This document shows, in pieces, positions 1 through 10,413 of a DNA stretch of 64,000 nucleotides (positions are counted from its first letter, which is position 1; the number at the start of each line of letters is the position of its first letter). The stretch comes from Staphylococcus equorum. Lineage in GTDB: Bacteria > Bacillota > Bacilli > Staphylococcales > Staphylococcaceae. The position numbers and the translations under genes were made by a program. The DNA lies in the NCBI RefSeq assembly GCF_001747895.1, contig NZ_LNNB01000009.1:372001-436000 (forward strand), read 5' to 3'. The notes under the pieces are model-generated. The model was given only the letters and a program-made list of their open reading frames with translations, made no database searches and was not told the DNA's origin.

Positions 1-732
1 TATATATGCTAAAGGTATTAACGCTTTATCACCATAATTATCAATGAAATTATAGAAATATTCATCTGTTTTAGATACGAAGCCAGCACGTTTTTCAGTT
101 TCTCGATAAAGATCTAAGAAAAGACCGAATTCATCCCTATTTAATAACCTAACTTTAATACCAAAATTAATTGCTTTATTGATATTACGTTTTCTTTGGC
201 TATCAAATTGTTTTTTTAAAGAAGCTGGCGTTTGGCCATCTAAGTTCAATACACCCATCCATCTTACTTGGCTAGATGTATCATATTCAGTCGTAAAGCC
301 GTGATGGGTATACCCATGAGATTTAAATAAGTTGACTAATGCGTCATTCTTATCTGGTTCTGGCAATGGATTGATATCTTTATCGTATATTTTATAAATC
401 CAGTACGGGTCCATTTTGGCATATAAACAATTATGGTGTTGAAGATAATGATCTAATTCACGTAAATAGAAATCTACTAAACCTAAATCATTGTAATCCA
501 TAACTGGACCACGATTAGAATAATAAACATAGCTCCCCATTGTAGGAATTTTAGAGAAAAGACTAGCAGCAATAACCTGATTGTCGTCATCTTTTAAGCC
601 TAATAGTACAACTTGAAATCCATCTTCTTCTCTTGTCGCAATATTTTCTTTTACTTGAAAGTAATGACTCTCTAATGCCGGGTTTTGTACAAAATTGTCA
701 TACTCTTTGACGGTTAACTCTGTAAATTTCAT
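1..732 (-). CDS. femB: FemB, pentaglycine interpeptide bridge synthesis (partial)
   Basis: This is the N-terminal 244 codons of a FemABX-family aminoacyltransferase; the C-terminus lies beyond the left edge. FemB adds glycines 4 and 5 of the staphylococcal pentaglycine cross-bridge to lipid II from glycyl-tRNA at the inner membrane face. The protein starts [15 protein letters not shown] and contains the family stretches [10 protein letters not shown] and [10 protein letters not shown]. These parallel the neighbouring FemA but are clearly divergent from it, as expected for FemB. The start at 732 has an upstream AGAAGGG. The gene lies 30 nt downstream of femA in the same direction, the usual femAB operon. 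Identification is by recognition of the family and by order; I am confident it is FemB rather than a second FemA. Confidence 0.95.
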   Translation of the reverse strand, partial: MKFTELTVKEYDNFVQNPALESHYFQVKENIATREEDGFQVVLLGLKDDDNQVIAASLFSKIPTMGSYVYYSNRGPVMDYNDLGLVDFYLRELDHYLQHHNCLYAKMDPYWIYKIYDKDINPLPEPDKNDALVNLFKSHGYTHHGFTTEYDTSSQVRWMGVLNLDGQTPASLKKQFDSQRKRNINKAINFGIKVRLLNRDEFGLFLDLYRETEKRAGFVSKTDEYFYNFIDNYGDKALIPLAYI

Positions 733-762
733 TCTAGCTTAGTTCCCTTCTATAATTTATAT

Positions 763-2025
763 CTACTTCTTAATATCTTTTATTTTTTTTAATGTCGTAT
801 AAATTTTGTACATTGGTTTATTAATAGGTTTTACAAAATCCCCAACGTATTCAACTACTTCGGCATTAAATCCTTTTTTAAATTTCACTACGCCTGCATC
901 TTCTGCATCTTCTGTGAAATTACCACTGATACCGTAGAAGTTATATCTATCTATATTATGGTCAATAGCGTAATTAATCATCTTCCACTGAATCGCATAA
1001 CTACCAGCAAAGTGTCTAAATTCATTTGAAGTACCACCTGCATAGTAAACTACTTCATAGGGGTTAATAATAAAGTATGCTGCAGAAATTGGTAATTCAT
1101 TACCGTGTTCAGCCTGTAACGATTGCGCTTCTTCAATTTTTTGTTGATTTGCAATAAGCTGTTGTTCTAAATTATCTCGCTTATTATACGCTTTTTTATT
1201 TTCAGGTCGTTTTTCTATATCTTTAATCGCCTTGTTAATATCTTTACTTAAGACATCACGCTCTGCTTTTAATTCTTCGATATATTCATCAAAGTCCATA
1301 TAAGCTAACGGGACCAAGATACGATTCTTATAATATCTCAATCTATTATAATAAAAGCTATCTTCCCTATCATCAAATTCTTTTGATTCAGATGTATCTT
1401 CCATAAACGAACGGAAGATTGGTAACTCATCTTCTTCTAAGAATCTTACTTTAACACCATTCTTTTGAACTTTTTTTGTATTACGTTTACGTAGGCTATC
1501 CATGCCGTTAAGTACATCTTTAGCTGTTTTACCTGCTAAATCTAATACTGAGTGATATCTAATTTGAAGAATTGGATCAAAACCAGTTAAAAATCCTTGG
1601 TGTTTGTATCCTAATTGTTTCATTTTGTCGAAAAACCAGTCATGACCAGCATTTCCTAACACTTCTCCATCATGATTACGATATTGATAAGCTAAATAAG
1701 GGTCAACTCTTAAATGTAAACCTTTATGTTTTTTAACATATTTAGTTAATTCATTAAAGAAGTAATGAACAAGTTCTTTATTTTCAAAATCTATAACAGG
1801 TCCTCTGTTTGTATAAAAATATTTATAAAACTTCATTACTGGTACTGCAGTCAGTAAACATGCTGCAATGACTTCATTTTCATTGTTTTTAATACCAACT
1901 AAGTGTGTTTCTGTACTTTCTGCAATTTTCAATTCGTAGTTTCCTACCATTTGTGTAAAATGACTATTTGGCATATTATCTGTAAATGCACCGAACTCTT
2001 TAGCAGTTAAATTCGTAAATTTCAT
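763..2025 (-). CDS. femA: FemA, pentaglycine bridge aminoacyltransferase
   Basis: The 420-residue protein matches the full length of staphylococcal FemA, which adds glycines 2 and 3 of the peptidoglycan cross-bridge using glycyl-tRNA. Recognisable stretches are the start MKFTNLTAKEFGAFTD, YTNRGPVIDF, the basic LRKRNTKKVQKNGVKVRF, and VVYYAGGTSNEFRHFAGSYA in the second GNAT-like lobe. Residues of roughly 245-305 are highly charged and heptad-like, fitting the antiparallel coiled-coil arm seen in FemA structures. AGGAG lies just upstream of the ATG. It is the first gene of the femAB pair and follows the trp operon in the same direction, as I recall for S. aureus. No frameshift or odd composition. 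Confidence 0.97.
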   Translation of the reverse strand: MKFTNLTAKEFGAFTDNMPNSHFTQMVGNYELKIAESTETHLVGIKNNENEVIAACLLTAVPVMKFYKYFYTNRGPVIDFENKELVHYFFNELTKYVKKHKGLHLRVDPYLAYQYRNHDGEVLGNAGHDWFFDKMKQLGYKHQGFLTGFDPILQIRYHSVLDLAGKTAKDVLNGMDSLRKRNTKKVQKNGVKVRFLEEDELPIFRSFMEDTSESKEFDDREDSFYYNRLRYYKNRILVPLAYMDFDEYIEELKAERDVLSKDINKAIKDIEKRPENKKAYNKRDNLEQQLIANQQKIEEAQSLQAEHGNELPISAAYFIINPYEVVYYAGGTSNEFRHFAGSYAIQWKMINYAIDHNIDRYNFYGISGNFTEDAEDAGVVKFKKGFNAEVVEYVGDFVKPINKPMYKIYTTLKKIKDIKK

Positions 2026-2231
2026 TTTGTATACTCCTATTTGTTTATAGTTCTTTTTTTATTTGAGTTTAAACTTCAATCTTGATTATTATACAATAAC
2101 CATTTATAAAACTAAATCAATAGCATATATAAATTCATTATACATGAACTTTATGTATGTCTTATTATATCATTACTTATATTTTAACAAAGAATAAGCA
2201 ATTAAACACATTTGCCATTGTTATAACAACA

Positions 2232-2264
2232 AAAACTGGAAAACTTATTAAGTTTTCCAGTTTT
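2232..2264 (-). terminator. Hairpin terminator after the PfpI-like gene
   Basis: A long A/T-flanked inverted repeat (AAAACTGGAAAACT and its complement, 4-nt loop) lies downstream of the leftward gene ending at 2320. Both flanks are A- or T-rich, so it could work in either direction. The adjoining stretch 2266-2312 resembles the end of the GGGACAGA-type intergenic repeats seen elsewhere in the window. Confidence 0.7.
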
Positions 2265-2319
2265 CTTTATAGTTGGAGTGGAACATGTATATCTGTCCCA
2301 CGCCTTATGATACTATGTT

Positions 2320-2979
2320 CTAATTTAAAGCGTCTCGTAATGTTTCACCTATTGCTACGCTTGATTGTGGGTTTTGACCAGTAATAAATTGATTATCTGT
2401 TTCCACATGTTCAGTGAAGTTGTCCTGAGTTACAAATTTGACGCCTTGATTTTCTAATTCTGTCTGAGTTAAGAAAGGTACTTTTTCCTCAAAGCCCATT
2501 GCACGTTCTTCTTCATCTGTAAATGCAGTTAACGTCACGCCCTTCACTAGGAAGTTGCCTTTCTTATCTTTAGCACCGACAAAAGCACTTGGACCGTGAC
2601 ATACAGATGCAATGATTTTATCATCTGCTTTAAAGTCAGCAAGTACAGAAGCTAACTTCTGATTATGTGCAAAATCAAATACTGTGCCATGACCGCCTGG
2701 TAAATATACAGCGTCGTATTGACTCACGTCTATATCTTCTATGCTTGACGCTGATTTCGTTTGCTCAACAAATGCTTTATATTTATTAAGTTCACCATTC
2801 TGTGTAGAATTGGGATCTAATGGGACTTCCCCACCATTTATTGTAGCGATATCTACACTAATATTTGCTTCCGTTAATATATCATAGGGTTCACTTGCTT
2901 CTTCTAACCATAATCCTGTTGGTGTACCATCTTCAAATTGATTAACACTTGTTATAATAAACAAGACTTTTTTACTCAA
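2320..2979 (-). CDS. DJ-1/PfpI superfamily protein, type 1 glutamine amidotransferase-like (Hsp31-type)
   Basis: The 219-residue protein has the DJ-1/PfpI fold signatures: KVLFIITSV at the first strand, YDAVYLPGGHGTVFD in the centre, and the nucleophile elbow ASVCHGPSA with the catalytic cysteine. The insert GTPTGLWLEEASEPYD near the N-terminus is typical of the Hsp31/YDR533C-like class, whose members act as glyoxalase III-type or deglycase-type enzymes or chaperones. Which activity this one has cannot be read from sequence. It is likely cytosolic, stands alone between femA and trpA, and has its own terminator. The start at 2979 has AGAGGTG upstream. Confidence 0.9.
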   Translation of the reverse strand: MSKKVLFIITSVNQFEDGTPTGLWLEEASEPYDILTEANISVDIATINGGEVPLDPNSTQNGELNKYKAFVEQTKSASSIEDIDVSQYDAVYLPGGHGTVFDFAHNQKLASVLADFKADDKIIASVCHGPSAFVGAKDKKGNFLVKGVTLTAFTDEEERAMGFEEKVPFLTQTELENQGVKFVTQDNFTEHVETDNQFITGQNPQSSVAIGETLRDALN

Positions 2980-3111
2980 ATTATGTCACCTCTTTTTAAA
3001 AATAAGAGAATAGCTATATTTAATTCATTGAAATTGCATGCTATGCACCTCAAAAATATATTCTCTCTTAATAGCGTACCCATAATTCTAACCTCTTACA
3101 CACACAATGCT

Positions 3112-3849
3112 TTATTCACTTTTTCTATCGAGTGCATTTCTAATTGAATTAAAATAACTAACTGTGTCTGCTTTTGGATCTTTCTCTAATCGTTTAACAA
3201 TTTCACTACCTATAACGACACCATCTGAAGCTTCTATGATATCTGACACATGTTCTGGTGTACGAATACCAAAACCTGCAACGACAGGCACATTAGAAAT
3301 TGATTTTATATGCTTAATTCTATCTTTAAGTTCAGGATGGAACTTACCATTTTCCCCTGTTGTCGCATTCATTGTTACTGTATAAATAAATCCTTCCGCA
3401 TCTTGAGCGATTTGATTACTACGTTCTTCAGACGTCGTCATAGCGATGAGTGAAATAATATTCACTTTTCTGTCAGGATGGCGTTCTTTTAATTGTTGCA
3501 CTAGTTCATGTGGCAAATCAGGAATAATTAAACCGTAGACACCTGCTTTTTCACAAGCTTTAAAAAATGCATCTTCTCCGTAAAAATTAATAATATTATA
3601 ATAAGTCATTAATACATATTTACTTGATATTGAATCACGATGTTCAGTTAGTTGATCTAAAATATACTGAATATTGACGCCCTCTTCTATGGCTTTGCTA
3701 CCAGCGTCCATAATGACTGGTCCATCAGCCACTGGGTCTGAAAATGGTACACCTACTTCAACAATATCAGCACCTGCATCACTGACGGTCTTAAGATTTT
3801 CAATAAAAGATTTATTACCCATAATATATGGAATGAATAGTTTACGCAT
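3112..3849 (-). CDS. trpA: Tryptophan synthase alpha chain
   Basis: TrpA cleaves indole-3-glycerol phosphate to indole and glyceraldehyde 3-phosphate and channels indole to TrpB. The sequence carries the TIM-barrel signatures [17 protein letters not shown] (with the catalytic Glu and Asp region), GLIIPDLP, and [13 protein letters not shown] for phosphate binding. An open frame extends to a GTG at 3858, but the ATG at 3849 gives [12 protein letters not shown], which aligns with the usual staphylococcal start, so it is preferred. It overlaps the end of trpB by 8 nt, which implies translational coupling. It is the last gene of the trp operon. Confidence 0.96.
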   Translation of the reverse strand: MRKLFIPYIMGNKSFIENLKTVSDAGADIVEVGVPFSDPVADGPVIMDAGSKAIEEGVNIQYILDQLTEHRDSISSKYVLMTYYNIINFYGEDAFFKACEKAGVYGLIIPDLPHELVQQLKERHPDRKVNIISLIAMTTSEERSNQIAQDAEGFIYTVTMNATTGENGKFHPELKDRIKHIKSISNVPVVAGFGIRTPEHVSDIIEASDGVVIGSEIVKRLEKDPKADTVSYFNSIRNALDRKSE

Positions 3850-5056
3850 TAGAATCACCGTCTTCTTTCATATAATTTCTAATTGTTTCCATATCTTTAT
3901 CGCCACGTCCTGAAACTGTAACAACAAGAATTTCATCTTTGCCCATCGTTGGTGCTAACGTTTCTACATAGCTTAATGCGTGTGCACTTTCAATAGCTGG
4001 AATAATACCTTCAGCTTTTGTAAATCTAACTAAAGCATCCATCGCTTGTTTATCACTTGCAGTGGCGAACTTCACTCTACCTATATCGTGATAATACGAA
4101 TGTTCTGGTCCAACACCAGGATAATCTAAACCTGCAGATATAGAATGTGCTTGTTGAATTTGACCATTTTCATCTTGAATAAGATACATTTTAGTACCGT
4201 GCAATACGCCTTCTTTACCTTTGTTAATCGCTAGTGCATGTCTATCCGTATCATAACCTTCACCTGCAGCTTCCACACCATATAATTTCACATCATCTTG
4301 AACGAATGGGTAGAATGTACCAATGGCATTAGATCCACCACCAACACAAGCTACAATTGCATCTGGTAAGCGTCCTTCTTTTTCTTGAATTTGTGCTTTG
4401 ATTTCTGTACCTATGATTTTTTGTAAATCCCTTACAATAGTTGGAAATGGATCTGGTCCTAAAGCTGAACCTAATAAATAATGCGTATCATCTACATGAC
4501 TTACCCAGTATTGTAATGCTTTATTAACCGCGTCTGATAACGTTCCTTGGCCTTCAGTTACAGATTCAACTTTCGCACCTAACAATTCCATTCTAAATAC
4601 GTTTAAAGATTGTCTTTTAATGTCTTCTTCACCCATAAATACTACGAGTTCCATATCAAATAATGCAGCAACCGTCGCACTCGCAACACCATGTTGACCC
4701 GCGCCTGTTTCAGCAACAAGTTTATTTTTACCCATTCTTTTCGCTAATAGTGCTTGTCCTAATGCGTTGTTTATTTTGTGGGCGCCTGTGTGATTTAAAT
4801 CTTCACGCTTCAAATAAATTTTTGCGCCACCAAGTGCTTCTGTATATGAGTCAGCATATGTCAATGGCGTTTCTCGACCTACGTAGTCTTTAAGGTAACC
4901 ATCTAATTCTTCTTGAAATTTCGGGTCCGCTTTTGCTTCTTGGTAAGCTTTTTTCAATTCTTGAATTGCTGGCATTAACGTTTCTGGTACATATTGACCA
5001 CCATAAGCACCGAAGAAACCAAATTCATCTGCTTCTGTTTGTATGTTTTTATTCAT
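3842..5056 (-). CDS. trpB: Tryptophan synthase beta chain
   Basis: The 404-residue PLP enzyme condenses indole with serine to make tryptophan and pairs with TrpA. Visible motifs are [20 protein letters not shown], with the Schiff-base lysine in [19 protein letters not shown], and the glycine-rich cofactor loop [10 protein letters not shown]. Length is typical. The 3' end overlaps trpA and the start overlaps the trpF stop by 4 nt, so it sits in a tightly packed operon. Confidence 0.97.
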   Translation of the reverse strand: MNKNIQTEADEFGFFGAYGGQYVPETLMPAIQELKKAYQEAKADPKFQEELDGYLKDYVGRETPLTYADSYTEALGGAKIYLKREDLNHTGAHKINNALGQALLAKRMGKNKLVAETGAGQHGVASATVAALFDMELVVFMGEEDIKRQSLNVFRMELLGAKVESVTEGQGTLSDAVNKALQYWVSHVDDTHYLLGSALGPDPFPTIVRDLQKIIGTEIKAQIQEKEGRLPDAIVACVGGGSNAIGTFYPFVQDDVKLYGVEAAGEGYDTDRHALAINKGKEGVLHGTKMYLIQDENGQIQQAHSISAGLDYPGVGPEHSYYHDIGRVKFATASDKQAMDALVRFTKAEGIIPAIESAHALSYVETLAPTMGKDEILVVTVSGRGDKDMETIRNYMKEDGDSNA

Positions 5057-5688
5057 AATTCATTTGCTCCTTTTACGAGTTTAATAATTGCTGTCATTTT
5101 TTCCATATCTTTTTCATTATTTGTTTCTATGCCACTAGCGATATCATAGCCTTGATGTGCTAAACCTAAAGATGCTATAGCTTGTATATTGTCGTAGTTC
5201 ATACCGCCTGCAATTAAATAGTTAACATCGTTGATTGTTTTTAACATTTCCCAATCATATACTTTACCTGTACCACCATAAGACTTCGATGGTGTATCAA
5301 TAATAAACATATCAATAGCATCTTTATAGTAATCAATAGCTGTCGCTAATGTTTGTTGGTCTGTTGCGGGTAAGGCTTTGATAACTTTAATGTTCGTATT
5401 ACTTTTCTTGATAAAATGTACAGTTTCTAAAGGTTCATTACCATGGAGTTGAATTGTTGAAATCTGCGTCTGCACTATCAAATTGGTAATCGTGTCATAA
5501 TCTGGATCGACAACGATGACTACTTTTTCTTTATCATCAGGTATAACTTTAGTCAATTGTTTGATGGTTGGAATATCTACATATCTTTTACTCTTTGGAA
5601 AATGAATAAACCCCATCGCATCAATATTTAAGTCTTTTGCTTTGTTTACATCGGCTAATGTGCGAAAGCCACAAAACTTTAACTTCAT
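5053..5688 (-). CDS. trpF: Phosphoribosylanthranilate isomerase
   Basis: The 211-residue TIM-barrel enzyme converts N-(5-phosphoribosyl)anthranilate to CdRP. It starts [14 protein letters not shown], with the catalytic cysteine in the CGF motif. It also has TIQLHGNEP and the late motif [14 protein letters not shown], a variant of the usual DvsSGvE. The start overlaps the trpC stop by 4 nt (ATGA type). Length is normal for the family. Confidence 0.95.
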   Translation of the reverse strand: MKLKFCGFRTLADVNKAKDLNIDAMGFIHFPKSKRYVDIPTIKQLTKVIPDDKEKVVIVVDPDYDTITNLIVQTQISTIQLHGNEPLETVHFIKKSNTNIKVIKALPATDQQTLATAIDYYKDAIDMFIIDTPSKSYGGTGKVYDWEMLKTINDVNYLIAGGMNYDNIQAIASLGLAHQGYDIASGIETNNEKDMEKMTAIIKLVKGANEL

Positions 5689-6467
5689 CGTTGCACCTTG
5701 TCTAATTTTAGACCTGGTAAGAATTGACTTAAGTCATCACATTTCATTAATGATTCACCAATTAATAAACCATCTATACCCGAATCAACGATATTTTGAA
5801 CATCTTGCTCATCTTTGATACCACTTTCTGAAATATAGTAATAACCCGGTTTTTTATCTTCTAAAATCTCATTTGTATGCAAGACATTTGTAATGAAACG
5901 CTTCAAGTCTCTATTATTCACACCAATAATTTTTGGGTCTAGTTTATAGGCACGTGCTAATTCTTCTTTATCATGAACTTCTACGAGCACTTCTAAATTT
6001 TGCGATGTAGCGTATTTATATAATTCTCTTAATTCTGGATCGGTCAAAACGTTAACGATAAGTAATATTATCGAAGCGCCTGCTTTTTTAGCAACATCAA
6101 TTTGAATCGGATCTACTACAAAATCTTTACACAATACTGGTAATGATGTTTCTGTTGTTAATGCTTGTAAACGTTCGTAGCTACCACCAAAATAGTGCTC
6201 ATCCGTTAATATAGAAACTGCATTCGCACCATGAGCTTCGTAATCTTTCACTTGTTGCGCTAAGTCTCTTGCTGGTAATCCATCAAGCGTTGGACTTTTA
6301 GATTTAATTTCAGCAATCACTCCAAGTTGATTTGAATCATCTAAATGTGATTGGAATGTTTTTTTATGTGAAATATCCACTGCTTCTAGTGTTGATAATT
6401 TATCTTCATAATAGCCCTGCTCTAGTAAACCTCTTTTATATGTTACAATCTCATCCAATATAGTCAT
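5685..6467 (-). CDS. trpC: Indole-3-glycerol-phosphate synthase
   Basis: The 260-residue protein closes the indole ring of CdRP. Diagnostic stretches are [10 protein letters not shown] (catalytic Glu/Lys strand), [25 protein letters not shown] with the catalytic lysine, GVNNRDL, and [11 protein letters not shown] for phosphate binding. It overlaps trpD by 17 nt and trpF by 4 nt, in keeping with coupled expression in the trp operon. Confidence 0.96.
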   Translation of the reverse strand: MTILDEIVTYKRGLLEQGYYEDKLSTLEAVDISHKKTFQSHLDDSNQLGVIAEIKSKSPTLDGLPARDLAQQVKDYEAHGANAVSILTDEHYFGGSYERLQALTTETSLPVLCKDFVVDPIQIDVAKKAGASIILLIVNVLTDPELRELYKYATSQNLEVLVEVHDKEELARAYKLDPKIIGVNNRDLKRFITNVLHTNEILEDKKPGYYYISESGIKDEQDVQNIVDSGIDGLLIGESLMKCDDLSQFLPGLKLDKVQR

Positions 6468-7467
6468 ACGTTTTGCCTCCCATTTTATTATATTGCGCTA
6501 AAGCTTTGCCACTTTCTATTAATGCTTGTGCTGCTTTCACACCAGCTTCTATTGTTTCAGCTTTTTCTGCTACATAGAGTGCGATGCCTGCGTTCAAGAT
6601 AACAACATCTCTCTTAGCACTACGATCTGTTCCATTTAATATATGTTTCGTGATTTCTAAGTTCTCTTGTGGTGTACCTCCAACAAGTGCTTCGTTTGGC
6701 GCATAATCTAAGCCTACATCTGTTGCATTCAGCGTATAGTGTTTAATTTCTTCATTTGCTGTTACTTCATAAATAATATTGTCGCCAGATAATGTAGCTT
6801 CATCCATACCATTTGCACCGTATACAACGATTGCTTTTTTACGTCCTAAATCTGCTAAGGTTTGTGCAATTTTTTCTAATTTTGATGTTTCGTAAACACC
6901 CATGACTTGATAATCTAATTTAAAAGGGTTAATGATTGGACCAGTAATATTAAATATTGTTGGATTGCTGATACCTTTTCTGATAGGTTGAATATTTTTC
7001 ATTAGCGGATATGTTTCAGTAGCATTTAAAAAGACCAATCCATTATCGTCTAATTGTTTTGGTGTATCTTCAACAGTGCTTGATTTGATAGCCATTGCAT
7101 TTAACAAATCCGTGCTTCCAGATGATGAAGTGACACTCTTATTACCATGCTTAATTACGGGTACACTTGCACTAGCGATAACAAAAGATACGGTTGTAGA
7201 GATATTAAAACTATTTGATTTATCTCCACCCGTGCCACAAACACACATCGCATTAGGATAATACGGTTGTTCACGATACATAGAATGAATTAAACTATTT
7301 GATATATAAGTTAGCTCCTCTTGCGTAGTTTCTTTTTCAGAAAACGTTTCGAGTAACTCAATTTTTACGCTGTCTTCTAAATTTTTAGAAATAAGTAATT
7401 CTATAAATTCATTCATTTGTGTTTGGTTGAGTGGTTTATATTGTTTTAACTGTGTTTGTAGCTCCAT
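6451..7467 (-). CDS. trpD: Anthranilate phosphoribosyltransferase
   Basis: TrpD transfers phosphoribose from PRPP to anthranilate. The 338-residue sequence shows [19 protein letters not shown] (PRPP-binding GTGGD) and [17 protein letters not shown], with GPIINPF and [13 protein letters not shown] further on, all at expected spacing. The start at 7467 lies inside the end of trpG (32-nt overlap), so translation is probably coupled. Confidence 0.96.
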   Translation of the reverse strand: MELQTQLKQYKPLNQTQMNEFIELLISKNLEDSVKIELLETFSEKETTQEELTYISNSLIHSMYREQPYYPNAMCVCGTGGDKSNSFNISTTVSFVIASASVPVIKHGNKSVTSSSGSTDLLNAMAIKSSTVEDTPKQLDDNGLVFLNATETYPLMKNIQPIRKGISNPTIFNITGPIINPFKLDYQVMGVYETSKLEKIAQTLADLGRKKAIVVYGANGMDEATLSGDNIIYEVTANEEIKHYTLNATDVGLDYAPNEALVGGTPQENLEITKHILNGTDRSAKRDVVILNAGIALYVAEKAETIEAGVKAAQALIESGKALAQYNKMGGKTYDYIG

Positions 7468-8032
7468 CCTCTGTTACCTCCTTCATTATGTTTAAAAAGT
7501 TATTAATGATTTGTTTACCATGTGCCGTAGCAAATGACTCGGGATGATATTGAATCCCATAATGCAACAATTGTGTGTGTTCAAATGACTGTATGCAATC
7601 TTCTGTTTGTGCCGTTATTGTTAAAGTTTCAGGTAATGTTTGAGGATTACTCATCAATGAATGATATCGCATAATTTCTGAATATTCTGGAATATCAGTG
7701 TATAACAAAGTTTCTTTTGTGATAAGCATTTGGTCTTTTTTACCATGTTTTATATAATCACATTGGATGACATCGCCGCCATGATAACAAGTCAATGCTT
7801 GCGACCCTAAGCAAACCCCTAAAATCGGTTTATTTTTATAATGATCAATGATTTGCATCAAATCATCTGTATCTAATGGATGACCTGGACCAGGTGAAAT
7901 AATAACACCGTCAATATCCAGATTATATATAGATGGGTCATCCGGATATTTAACTATCACTGCTTCTTTCTGTGCAATCATATCTACTAAGTTATAAGTA
8001 AATGAATCATAATTATCAACTATAAGTATCAT
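7436..8032 (-). CDS. trpG: Anthranilate synthase component II (glutamine amidotransferase)
   Basis: The 198-residue class I amidotransferase supplies ammonia to TrpE. It shows ILIVDNYDSFTYNLVD at the N-terminus, ISPGPGHP, the nucleophile elbow GVCLGSQAL with the catalytic Cys, and QYHPESFAT with the catalytic His and Glu. It overlaps the trpE stop by 4 nt. It could in principle also serve PabB-type enzymes, but the operon position points to TrpG. Confidence 0.96.
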   Translation of the reverse strand: MILIVDNYDSFTYNLVDMIAQKEAVIVKYPDDPSIYNLDIDGVIISPGPGHPLDTDDLMQIIDHYKNKPILGVCLGSQALTCYHGGDVIQCDYIKHGKKDQMLITKETLLYTDIPEYSEIMRYHSLMSNPQTLPETLTITAQTEDCIQSFEHTQLLHYGIQYHPESFATAHGKQIINNFLNIMKEVTEDGATNTVKTI

Positions 8033-9435
8033 GGTGACACCTCCAATAAGCTTTTAGCTTTTAATTTTGTCTCTTCCAGTTCTTTTTCTGGAATTGAATC
8101 ATAAACCACACCACAACCTGCTTCTACGTTAATGTGCGTGTCATCAATCATCATTGTACGAATCGCTAATGCGAAATCTAAGTCGTGGTTACAATTGATA
8201 TAACCAATACCGCCACTGTATACGCCACGTTTTTGTGGTTGCACTTCATAGATACGTTGAATCGCTCTTAGCTTAGGTGCGCCTGATACAGTACCTGTAG
8301 GTAATAAACTCGCAATCACTGTCATAGGTGAATAATTGTCTTTAAGCTTTCCAGTAACTTCACTGACAATATGCATCACATGTTCATAACGTTCAATTGT
8401 CATTAATTTACCGATTATCGAAGTCCCTGTTTCACTTACACGATGGATATCATTTCTACCCAAATCAACAAGCATACTGTGTTCGCTTAATTCTTTTTCA
8501 TCGTTTTTTAAACTGGCTTCGTTTACTTGGTCTTCTTCTTCAGTAGCGCCTCTTTTTATCGTTCCAGCAATTGGATTAGTCACTACGGTTTGCCCTTTTA
8601 CTTTTACAAAACTTTCCGGTGAACTACCAACGACAATCGGCTGATCCATATTCAAGTAATACATATATGGACTTGGATTTTGACGTTTTAAATTTTGGTA
8701 AAGTTGATAAGACATAGCTTGTAATTGTTGACCAAAGTGATGTTCGTAACTATAAACGATAGATGGTACAACTTGGAACATATCACCTTGTTGAATGAGT
8801 GACTTCATTTTACTAATTGTATTAATAAATTGTTCTGGTGCAATATTTGACTTAATCTCTTTTTCTGTAGCTGTATGTTCAAGCTCAGATGGATAAATCG
8901 TAATTTGTTTTAATTCTTCTACGCGTTTAGCCACGCGCGCTTTTAATTGTTCATCATTTTCTTTTGAAAACAAGTTCGTTGCAATAACGTATAAATGCTC
9001 TTTGTAATGATCAAATATATATGCATCTTCAACCATATGAAACTTAGCATCATGTTGCGGATGATCTTCAAGATTGATTTGTTTTAGTACTGGGAATTCA
9101 TGTCTTACTAAATCAAAACTACATGATCCTACAAAACCAGAAATAAAAGGTAATAACGCTAATGCTTCGTCTTCAATTTCTGCTTTATATTGATCAATTA
9201 AATCTTTCATTTTTTTATAAGGTTGCTCATGTTCTACTCTGTTTTCTTCTGGTGTACATACAGTCATTGTTTCATTATCCAACGTGATTGAACCGTAAGT
9301 ATCGAAAATCACTATAGAATAACGCCCTTTTAGTTTCGATTGTTCTGAACTCTCTAATACGATTTTATTTTCTTTCAATCTTGCTAACGCTTCTGGTGTT
9401 ACCTCTGCATTTAATCTTTGATATTGCACTTTCAT
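8029..9435 (-). CDS. trpE: Anthranilate synthase component I
   Basis: The 468-residue chorismate-utilising enzyme makes anthranilate with TrpG. The C-terminal half carries NPIAGTIKRG, LVDLGRNDI, LLPTGTVSGAPKLRA and the late GCGVVYDS motif typical of TrpE/PabB. It is the first gene of the operon, with a strong AGGAGG 8 nt before the ATG at 9435, directly after the second T-box terminator. Product feedback is likely, but I did not identify the Trp-binding residues. Confidence 0.96.
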   Translation of the reverse strand: MKVQYQRLNAEVTPEALARLKENKIVLESSEQSKLKGRYSIVIFDTYGSITLDNETMTVCTPEENRVEHEQPYKKMKDLIDQYKAEIEDEALALLPFISGFVGSCSFDLVRHEFPVLKQINLEDHPQHDAKFHMVEDAYIFDHYKEHLYVIATNLFSKENDEQLKARVAKRVEELKQITIYPSELEHTATEKEIKSNIAPEQFINTISKMKSLIQQGDMFQVVPSIVYSYEHHFGQQLQAMSYQLYQNLKRQNPSPYMYYLNMDQPIVVGSSPESFVKVKGQTVVTNPIAGTIKRGATEEEDQVNEASLKNDEKELSEHSMLVDLGRNDIHRVSETGTSIIGKLMTIERYEHVMHIVSEVTGKLKDNYSPMTVIASLLPTGTVSGAPKLRAIQRIYEVQPQKRGVYSGGIGYINCNHDLDFALAIRTMMIDDTHINVEAGCGVVYDSIPEKELEETKLKAKSLLEVSP

Positions 9436-9452
9436 TTTATTTTCCTCCTCAT

Positions 9453-9658
9453 AAAAAAATCAGCATCCTTAAACATTGTTAAGGACGCTGACGCGCGGTA
9501 CCACCTAAATTAGTAGATATACTTGCTTTAATCTACTCTCTCATTGATTTATTCATTTGTTATCCAACAAAACCCAATTTCAGTATATGTAGGTGTTAGT
9601 TTCCATCAACCACTAACTTTCTGCTTGCTACCTTTACATCACTTACTTCATTTTGCTT
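9453..9658 (-). promoter_or_regulatory. T-box leader 2 (proximal), tRNA-Trp responsive
   Basis: On the minus strand the T-box motif AGGTGGTACCGCG lies at 9494-9506. The stem I apical element GGTTGATGGAAA and a specifier context AATTGGG (TGG at 9574-9576) precede it. The terminator stem CAGCATCCTT/AAGGACGCTG (9461-9490) ends in a 7-T run right before the trpE ribosome binding site. Uncharged tRNA-Trp pairing would favour the antiterminator and trp transcription. It is one of two in series. Confidence 0.9.
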
Positions 9659-9676
9659 TCTTATTTTTTGGTATAT

Positions 9677-9900
9677 AAAAAACACCACACTAACGCATAT
9701 CTGTAAGGACGCGTTACCGTGGTGCCACCTTAGTTAACAAATTATTTGTTCACTTTAAATATTATAATTTTTAATTACATCTAAAAGCCCAATTCACATT
9801 ATATGCAGTGCTAATTTCCATCAACCATTAGCTTTCTTCTTACTACATGTCATATATGCTACGTCATCTTTCAAATGGCAACCTAAGTTGCGAAAAGTAA
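9677..9900 (-). promoter_or_regulatory. T-box leader 1 (distal), tRNA-Trp responsive
   Basis: This is a second complete T-box unit upstream of the first. Its T-box motif AAGGTGGCACCACG is at 9718-9731, its stem I apical element repeats GGTTGATGGAAA, and its specifier TGG sits at 9789-9791 in the same AATTGGG context. A terminator stem CACCACACTAACGC/GCGTTACCGTGGTG (about 9682-9724) ends in a T-run. Both units specify Trp, so transcription must pass two sequential checkpoints. Confidence 0.9.
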
Positions 9901-9909
9901 TTACCTAGT

Positions 9910-9938
9910 ATGCTACAAGGATATTTTCAATTTGTCAA
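9910..9938 (-). promoter_or_regulatory. Promoter of the trp operon
   Basis: The minus strand reads TTGACA (9933-9938), a 17-nt spacer, then TAGCAT (9910-9915), close to the vegetative consensus. It lies just upstream of the first T-box, so the leader of about 450 nt starts near 9903. Confidence 0.8.
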
Positions 9939-9964
9939 CATTTGAATTTATCTTAATTACTATT

Positions 9965-10174
9965 TTACTTTAAACGATGATTATTGTTGAAATTATTTTG
10001 GTTATACTTGTTAAAGTTGGTTTTGAATACATAGCCACCAATGACTAGCATTAAAACAGGCACAATAATAATGACACATATCGTCAGACTACCAAAAAAG
10101 TTAGTGAAAAATGCTATAGCAAAAATGATGAATAATATTAAAAACAAAAGGTTTAAGCCTAGTGATTTTTTCAT
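9965..10174 (-). CDS. Small two-helix membrane protein, unknown function
   Basis: The 69-residue protein starts MKKSLGLNLLFLILF and has two hydrophobic segments (about 6-25 and 30-50). They are followed by a hydrophilic, asparagine-rich tail (NKYNQNNFNNN) likely facing the cytoplasm. A GGGGG tract precedes the ATG by 7 nt. It lies upstream of the trp promoter in the same direction but has no sign of being co-transcribed with it. No family recognised. Confidence 0.65.
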   Translation of the reverse strand: MKKSLGLNLLFLILFIIFAIAFFTNFFGSLTICVIIIVPVLMLVIGGYVFKTNFNKYNQNNFNNNHRLK

Positions 10175-10413
10175 TAGATATCCCCCTTACTTAGAAAATA
10201 AAGTTAATATTCACGCTTATTTTTATCATAACTTATCGTCTTTGTACATGTAATCTGCTGAATTTCCATTACTATTTTGTGATATTTTATATGAAAATCA
10301 ATGGTTTATTATCTATGAATCCAATGCTTAATCAACACAAATAGAATATAATATAATATTAGTGTCGTCTATCTCTAAGGCGTCAATATGACGTAAAGAG
10401 CAGGTGCATATTA

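Noticed and set aside
2157..2384. Plus-strand open frame between femA and the PfpI-like gene
   Set aside because: It reads through a terminator hairpin and into the antisense of the PfpI-like gene; no ribosome site.
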